Assembly: GCA_964551835.1 (NCBI GenBank)
Contig: CAZKEM010000028.1
Span: 1 to 36,324, forward strand
From: JAHDCC01 sp964551835
Lineage (GTDB): Bacteria > Actinomycetota > Acidimicrobiia > Acidimicrobiales > SZUA-35
Length of the DNA stretch: 36,324 nucleotides
Direction: 5' to 3'
The notes under the pieces were generated by a model, which was given only the letters and a program-made list of their open reading frames with translations, was not told the DNA's origin and searched no databases. The position numbers and the translations under genes were made by a program. This document shows, piece after piece, positions 32,218 to 36,324 of the stretch (positions within the stretch are counted from its first letter, which is position 1; the number at the start of each line of letters is the position of its first letter).

Positions 32218-33117
32218 GTGGAGATACTTTTGGCGGGAGCGAGTGGACTCATTGGTGGTTCTCTGGCAGCGGCGCTCAAAGATGATGGCCACCGCCCAAT
32301 TCGACTCGTTCGAAGAGCTGCTAAGGGGCAAGACGAAATTACATGGGACCCCAAAAGCGGGATCTTAGATGCCCAGTCTCTCGACGGAGCTGACGCGGTC
32401 ATTAACCTAAGCGGCGCCGGCGTCGGCGACAAACGTTGGAACGATGAGTATAAGAAGCTCGTCATGTCAAGCAGGACCCGAGCCACTTCACTTCTGGCCA
32501 CCGCACTCGCCGAGTTACCTTCGCCACCCAAGACCCTTATTTCTGGTTCTGCGATCGGGTTCTACGGCGACCGTGGCGACGAAATTCTTACCGAAGAGTC
32601 AGAACCCGGTGCAACATTTCTTGCCGACGTTTGCCAAAATTGGGAAACGGCGGCTCAGCCTGCAATCGATGCCGGCATTCGGACAGCCTTCTTGCGGACC
32701 GGAATAGTGCAAACCCCTGCGGGCGGAGCGCTAAAGAAACTGTTACCTCTCGTGAAATTTGGGCTCGGCGGAAAGTTCGGGTCGGGAGAGCAATACATGT
32801 CTTGGATCACCATGACAGACCAGATAAACGCCATCAAGTACTTGCTCAGCAGCGACCTCAGCGGCCCAATAAACCTGACCGCACCCAACCCGGTCACAAA
32901 CGCTACGTTTGTTCGAACACTAGGTACCGTCCTGAAGAGGCCAACTATCTTGCCAGTTCCCCCATTTGGCCCACGACTTCTACTAGGTCAAGAACTGGCA
33001 AACGCGCTCTTATTCGACAGTGCGCGCGTCCTGCCGATGGCCCTAACCGATCATGGATTCAGGTTCGAGCACAACGACCTTGAGGCAGGTTTACGAGCTG
33101 AGATACAAGGCAGCTAG
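32218..33117 (+). CDS. SDR-family epimerase, TIGR01777/YfcH type
   Basis: NAD(P)-dependent sugar-epimerase-like protein (299 aa) of the YfcH/SulA-like TIGR01777 family, whose substrate is generally unknown. The dinucleotide motif is ILLAGASGLIGGSLAAAL at the N-terminus. Other blocks are DAVINLSGAGVGDKRW, SSRTRATSLL, ISGSAIGFYGDRGDE (the catalytic Tyr region), LRTGIV, and the C-terminal DUF1731-like segment (LPVPPFGPRLLLGQ, VLPMALTDHGFRF). The GTG at 32218 is chosen because it gives the family start and has GGAGAGG 4-7 bases upstream; the frame extends 41 codons further to ATG 32095 but that part is not family-like and covers the divergent promoter. It is convergent with the DUF427 gene. Confidence 0.88.
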   Translation: MEILLAGASGLIGGSLAAALKDDGHRPIRLVRRAAKGQDEITWDPKSGILDAQSLDGADAVINLSGAGVGDKRWNDEYKKLVMSSRTRATSLLATALAELPSPPKTLISGSAIGFYGDRGDEILTEESEPGATFLADVCQNWETAAQPAIDAGIRTAFLRTGIVQTPAGGALKKLLPLVKFGLGGKFGSGEQYMSWITMTDQINAIKYLLSSDLSGPINLTAPNPVTNATFVRTLGTVLKRPTILPVPPFGPRLLLGQELANALLFDSARVLPMALTDHGFRFEHNDLEAGLRAEIQGS

Positions 33118-33131
33118 CCCAACCTGGCCAG

Positions 33132-33413
33132 CTATGCTACAGTCACCGCCGGATAAAAAGCGACATAGTCCTTTATCTCCATCGCAGCTTCCTTGGGCGT
33201 GTGGTAGGTCCATGCGACATTCTCAAAAACCTCCCCTTCGGCGGTTACGTTGTAGTAGCTTGCCGTCCCTTTCCAGGGGCATCCGGTGGCATGGTCTGTC
33301 TCCGCGAACGACTCCCATTTGATCGCAGCCGGTGGGAAGTAATGGTTCCCTTCGATCACGATAGTTGCGTCGGATTCGGCGATGATTTTTCCGCTTAGCG
33401 TGGCAGTCTTCAT
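33132..33413 (-). CDS. DUF427 protein
   Basis: Small cytoplasmic protein (93 aa) of the DUF427 family, an SSGA-like beta fold of unknown function common in actinobacteria and proteobacteria. Typical blocks: GKIIAESD, VIEGNHYFPP, ETDHATGCPWKGTASYYNV, VAWTYHTPKEAAMEIKDYVAFY. The conserved CPWKG and the tyrosine-rich middle are present. ATG 33413 is preferred over a GTG two codons upstream; a GAAG site precedes it. It is convergent with the epimerase gene (14-base gap) and divergent from the J-like gene. Confidence 0.9.
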   Translation of the reverse strand: MKTATLSGKIIAESDATIVIEGNHYFPPAAIKWESFAETDHATGCPWKGTASYYNVTAEGEVFENVAWTYHTPKEAAMEIKDYVAFYPAVTVA

Positions 33414-33584
33414 AGTCACTTCAACATAGCTTTCGTCAGTTCTATTCCCGTCATCGTGAAACCGCCGTTGCCTGATAGTCCTACCCAGATTCGCGATTGC
33501 CTTAAACGAAATGATTCGAACGACTCAATCGACAGACGTCAGGTTTTGTCAATACTTAATTGGGGCTAACAAAAGGAGTTCTAG

Positions 33585-34202
33585 GTGTTGCTATTCAACC
33601 AAATGAAGTCGGTTCGAGAACAAAACATTCCAGTCGCGGAATGGAGTAGCCGGATAGACCCTGGAATCGATCGCGCCCGCCCGCGACCGATGGCGCCAGT
33701 GACGAGAAACAACGAGTCCTCCCCCTACGCCGTCAAGACGATGACGACCGCGGATGAGAATTTTGCCAACTGGATTAGAGACATCGGGGCTCCAGACCAA
33801 CAATCAGAGCTAGCAACGCGACAGGCAACACAAGAAACCGAAGCCGTTGCCGTTCACGAACCCAAGAAGGCCGATTCGACCCCAAGAATGCCTGTCCCTG
33901 AAAAGCGCAAGCCAAGTCCGGACCAAACAGCCACGCTTCTCCCAGAAGAAGGTCTGAGCAGAACAGGGTTTCACTCGGTCAACTCAGCCGAACACAGACT
34001 CGACTCCGCCCACCACCACCTACAAACGATGGGCCTAGCTCCAGACTCAACATGGCCGCAAATCATTAGCCGTTACCACGAAACCATGGCGAAACTTAAG
34101 ACCAGCCCGCAGGCGCTGCCTGGTCAAGCCGCCGAAGTGGAACGCCGACGACGAGCCATCAATACAGCCTATGCGTGTCTCCGGCTTCTAGCTGGAAGAT
34201 AG
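33585..34202 (+). CDS. Unrecognised protein with a J-like C-terminus lacking HPD
   Basis: A 205-aa protein whose first ~125 residues are low-complexity, rich in Pro, Glu, Arg and Thr, and probably disordered. The last ~70 residues read like a J domain: HHHLQTMGLAPDSTWPQIISRYHETMAKL, a loop, then EVERRRRAINTAYACLRLL. The order (helix I, acidic turn, helix II, loop, helix III with INTAYACL similar to INEAYEVL) fits, but the HPD tripeptide needed to stimulate Hsp70 is missing; the loop reads TSPQALPG. If a J-like domain, it is of the type IV kind and cannot activate DnaK in the standard way. The GTG at 33585 has AGGAG 6 bases upstream. It is convergent with the RNase H gene, ten bases apart. Confidence 0.6.
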   Translation: MLLFNQMKSVREQNIPVAEWSSRIDPGIDRARPRPMAPVTRNNESSPYAVKTMTTADENFANWIRDIGAPDQQSELATRQATQETEAVAVHEPKKADSTPRMPVPEKRKPSPDQTATLLPEEGLSRTGFHSVNSAEHRLDSAHHHLQTMGLAPDSTWPQIISRYHETMAKLKTSPQALPGQAAEVERRRRAINTAYACLRLLAGR

Positions 34203-34212
34203 CTTCAACTAC

Positions 34213-35085
34213 CTACACCCGAACTGTAGAAATTCCAGCTTCGTCAAATGTTGCGGCCGTCGCGTCGTCGTTAGTGATAACAGCGATGACCGATCGTTGG
34301 ATCCACTCATTCCGACCAGCCAACGATGCAACTAAGTCCAACTTGTCACCAGGCAGCTGGACAACCCATTCAGCCTGCTCAAGCAACGCGGTAAACCGGT
34401 CTTGATGTTCGGTGCTCCAGTGCGCAACAGGGTCGACGAAGGGCAAAACGACGGCTAGTTTCCTTCCAGAAGAAACCGTTCGTTCCGCCAGTTCGAGTTC
34501 CAACCCTCGACGTAGGCCGCTGACGACTATTGAGTCGGTGTTCAACTGTTCGATGGAACTGCCGGCTGCAAGCTGATTTTCGATTCTATCTCCAATGACG
34601 GCCACGGCTCGCTGGGTTGGCCAAGGAACCTCGACATCTTCGTAGGCGGGAATATTCGAAGCGGCTTCTTTTAGCTTTTCGACCTCGGCGACAGCCAACG
34701 CATCGACGAGATCGTTCATCTCGTCGCCAGAGTGACCTTTAACCCAGAAAAACTGCAGGCGTTCGGCGTCTCGAAGATACTCCTCTATCAAGGGCTCCCA
34801 GATATCACGGTTTGCCACTGGCTTCTTTTGAGAATTTTTCCAACCACGGCTCAACCAGCCCTTATACCACTGGTCGTTGAAGCACTTTACGACATAACTC
34901 GAATCCGAGTAGATTTCGATCGGGCCATCGACGGCGGTAACGGCTTTCAACACAGCCATCAGCTCCATTCGCTGGTTGGTCGTTTCTACGGCACCACCGG
35001 TTCCGGTCTGGCCATCGACCGACGCCCAGGCCCAGCCTCCTGGTCCAGGGTTCCCAGAACAAGCTCCGTCAGTGTAAATACGCAC
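34213..35085 (-). CDS. rnhA: RNase HI fused to a C-terminal SLOG-like domain
   Basis: A 290-aa protein with an N-terminal RNase HI domain (1-~140) that cleaves RNA in RNA-DNA hybrids. The catalytic acidic residues are Asp6 (YTDG), Glu41 (RMELMA), Asp61 (SDSSYV) and Asp128 (NDLVDALA), with the assisting His118 (KGHSGDEMN). All are present. After a linker with VPWPTQ, residues about 159-290 form a Rossmann-like domain: RAVAVIGDR, SIVVSGLRRGLELELAERTV, KLAVVLPFVDPV, LLEQAEWVVQLPG. These follow the SLOG/DprA/YpsA pattern (GxR, then SGxxxG, then VLPF.DP). SLOG domains bind nucleotide-derived ligands. Start GTG 35085 is 6 bases after TACATT, a leaderless layout. It is divergent from aceE. Confidence 0.88.
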   Translation of the reverse strand: MRIYTDGACSGNPGPGGWAWASVDGQTGTGGAVETTNQRMELMAVLKAVTAVDGPIEIYSDSSYVVKCFNDQWYKGWLSRGWKNSQKKPVANRDIWEPLIEEYLRDAERLQFFWVKGHSGDEMNDLVDALAVAEVEKLKEAASNIPAYEDVEVPWPTQRAVAVIGDRIENQLAAGSSIEQLNTDSIVVSGLRRGLELELAERTVSSGRKLAVVLPFVDPVAHWSTEHQDRFTALLEQAEWVVQLPGDKLDLVASLAGRNEWIQRSVIAVITNDDATAATFDEAGISTVRV

Positions 35086-35091
35086 TCACAT

Positions 35092-35097
35092 AATGTA
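35092..35097 (-). promoter_or_regulatory. Probable -10 box, leaderless rnhA fusion
   Basis: TACATT on the minus strand ends 6 bases before the GTG at 35085; there is no Shine-Dalgarno. Confidence 0.45.
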
Positions 35098-35198
35098 CGC
35101 CGTAACGCTGGAGAAGACCCGCTTTGCTCCTAGTCCATTGTTACGAGATCCCCAAAACGGTCGCTTCACTTTGATGTCGTGACCGGATACCTGTCCGT

Positions 35199-35208
35199 TT
35201 TGGCCAAA
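35199..35208. promoter_or_regulatory. 10-bp palindrome upstream of aceE
   Basis: TTTGGCCAAA reads the same on both strands, 13 bases before the first aceE ATG and inside the 136-base divergent region with rnhA. A regulatory site is possible but unproven. Confidence 0.3.
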
Positions 35209-35221
35209 TTCTATGCACAAT

Positions 35222-36324
35222 ATGAACATGAGTACAGATGGGTTTCTTAGTCAGCTGCCAGATATTGATCCACAAGAGACAAACGAATGGTTAGAGTCTC
35301 TCGACGCTGTGACATCCGCAGGCGGCAAAACCAGAGCCCGCTACCTTCTCGATCGATTACTCCAGCACGCTCGAGAGCTCCAGCTCGGCAACCCTGAGGT
35401 CGTGTCGACCGACTACGTCAACACGATCCCAACCAAAAATCAACCTTTCTTTCCCGGCGACGAACACACCGAACGCCGTATCCGAGCGTTCATCCGTTGG
35501 AACGCGGCCGCGATGGTCGTTCGGGCCAACAAGGCCGCCGACGGAATCGGCGGGCACCTCTCGACGTTCGCATCTTCAGCCGCTCTTTATGAAGTTGGCT
35601 TTAACCATTTCTTCCGAGGTAAGGACGACGGCATGCCGGGCGATGCAGTCTATTTCCAGGGTCACGCCGTTCCCGGCATCTACGCCCGGGCTTTCCTCGA
35701 AGGTCGCCTTGACGAGGAACAGCTAGATAACTTTCGTACCGAAGTCGGCGGCAACGGTTTATCGAGTTACCCCCATCCTCGCCTCATGCCTGAATTCTGG
35801 GAATACCCAACCGTGTCGATGGGTCTCGGACCGATCAACTCGATTTACCAGGCTCGATTTAACCGGTACATCCACAACCGAAAACTGGACGACACCTCTA
35901 AGAGCCGCGTATGGGCGTTTCTCGGTGACGGTGAGTGCGACGAACCAGAAACGTTCGCCTCGCTAGCCTTGGCCGCTCAACAGGGCCTCGACAATCTAAC
36001 CTGGGTAGTCAACTGCAATCTGCAGCGGCTCGATGGCCCCGTCCGAGGCAACGGCAAAGTCATCCAAGAATTTGAAGCCGTGTTCCGTGGGGCTGGCTGG
36101 AATGTCATCAAAGTCGTTTGGGGCGGGAAGTGGGACGAGCTTCTCGCTAAGGACGTCGACGGCGTTCTGCTTAACAAACTGAACACCACCGTCGACGGAG
36201 AGTTCCAACGACTAGCCGTCGAGAGCGGGTCCTACATTCGCGAGAGTTTTTTCGGACCGGATCCGCGCCTTCGCAAACTCGTAGCCGACCTCACCGACGA
36301 AGAGCTCGTACACCTTCCTCGCGG
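35222..36324 (+). CDS. aceE: Pyruvate dehydrogenase E1 component, homodimeric, cut by right edge
   Basis: Thiamine-diphosphate enzyme that decarboxylates pyruvate and acetylates the lipoyl group of E2. About 367 codons of the usual ~900 are visible. Recognisable parts: EWLESLDAV near the N-terminus, FFPGDEHTERRIRAF, GGHLSTFASSAALYEVGFNHFF, FQGHAVPGIYARAFLEGRL, and the ThDP/Mg motif GDGECDEPE...NCNLQRLDGPV (usual GDGExDEPE and LDGPV). Two in-frame ATGs exist at 35222 and 35228; no Shine-Dalgarno is evident and the exact start is uncertain. It is divergent from rnhA. The E2 and E3 for it are probably sucB and lpdA, 4 kb to the left. Confidence 0.95.
   Translation, partial: MNMSTDGFLSQLPDIDPQETNEWLESLDAVTSAGGKTRARYLLDRLLQHARELQLGNPEVVSTDYVNTIPTKNQPFFPGDEHTERRIRAFIRWNAAAMVVRANKAADGIGGHLSTFASSAALYEVGFNHFFRGKDDGMPGDAVYFQGHAVPGIYARAFLEGRLDEEQLDNFRTEVGGNGLSSYPHPRLMPEFWEYPTVSMGLGPINSIYQARFNRYIHNRKLDDTSKSRVWAFLGDGECDEPETFASLALAAQQGLDNLTWVVNCNLQRLDGPVRGNGKVIQEFEAVFRGAGWNVIKVVWGGKWDELLAKDVDGVLLNKLNTTVDGEFQRLAVESGSYIRESFFGPDPRLRKLVADLTDEELVHLPR

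Noticed and set aside
1..36324. tRNA, rRNA, CRISPR arrays, insertion sequences or phage genes
   Set aside because: Scanned for repeat-spacer patterns, transposase motifs and tRNA-like cloverleafs by eye; none was seen. A dedicated tRNA search was not possible.

Overview
This 36.3-kb window looks like a chromosomal segment of an actinobacterium, most plausibly an uncultured Acidimicrobiia-type lineage. The clearest marker is a mycothiol ligase gene (mshC). Supporting signs are an InhA-type enoyl-ACP reductase, an AccA3-type acyl-CoA carboxylase alpha chain, a homodimeric AceE with a shared DlaT/SucB-type E2, a Ku/LigD-polymerase pair, many GTG starts, and many genes with a TAnnnT box 6-7 bases before the start codon (leaderless transcription). 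GC is about 53-55 percent almost throughout. The first ~435 bases are about 65 percent GC. No tRNA, rRNA, CRISPR array or insertion sequence was seen.

Layout. 1-3.6 kb: thrS (cut by the left edge) and mshC on the minus strand, then fabI on the plus strand. 3.6-8.2 kb: a minus-strand run birA > M23 peptidase > two CNNM/CorC-type membrane proteins, head to head with an acyl-CoA carboxylase alpha chain at 8.2-10.0 kb. 10.0-11.6 kb: a possible TetR remnant and a flavoprotein quinone reductase. 11.7-19.4 kb: a cell-surface polysaccharide island with a GT4 glycosyltransferase, ABC exporter permease and Wzt-like ATPase, GDP-fucose synthase-like enzyme, a HAD-like protein and a SpoIID/LytB-domain protein; a broken PP-loop (QueC-like) gene lies inside it. 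19.5-23.7 kb: TetR regulator, rhodanese-ThiF protein, an unrecognised conserved-looking protein behind an ornate promoter, and leucyl aminopeptidase. 23.8-25.6 kb: LigD-polymerase and Ku. 25.7-27.2 kb: small unknown genes and a membrane protein. 27.3-32.1 kb: a lipoate/2-oxoacid dehydrogenase block made of a 30-codon membrane microprotein, lpdA (E3), sucB/dlaT (E2) and a single-chain LipB-LipA fusion. 32.2-36.3 kb: SDR epimerase, DUF427 protein, an unrecognised J-like protein, an RNase HI fused to a SLOG-like domain, and the start of aceE (E1), cut by the right edge.

How they work together: lpdA, sucB, lipB-lipA and aceE together supply E3, E2, the lipoyl cofactor pathway and E1 for pyruvate/2-oxoglutarate oxidation. 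birA would biotinylate the BCCP domain of the carboxylase it faces. Ku and LigD form a non-homologous end-joining pair. The polysaccharide genes would make and export a surface glycan. The most notable points are the LipB-LipA fusion, the RNase HI-SLOG fusion, the divergent birA/carboxylase starts that share a CATG, the helically phased repeats before the gene at 21836, a translatable 30-aa membrane microprotein, and a composition break inside thrS that suggests recombination or a chimeric contig.
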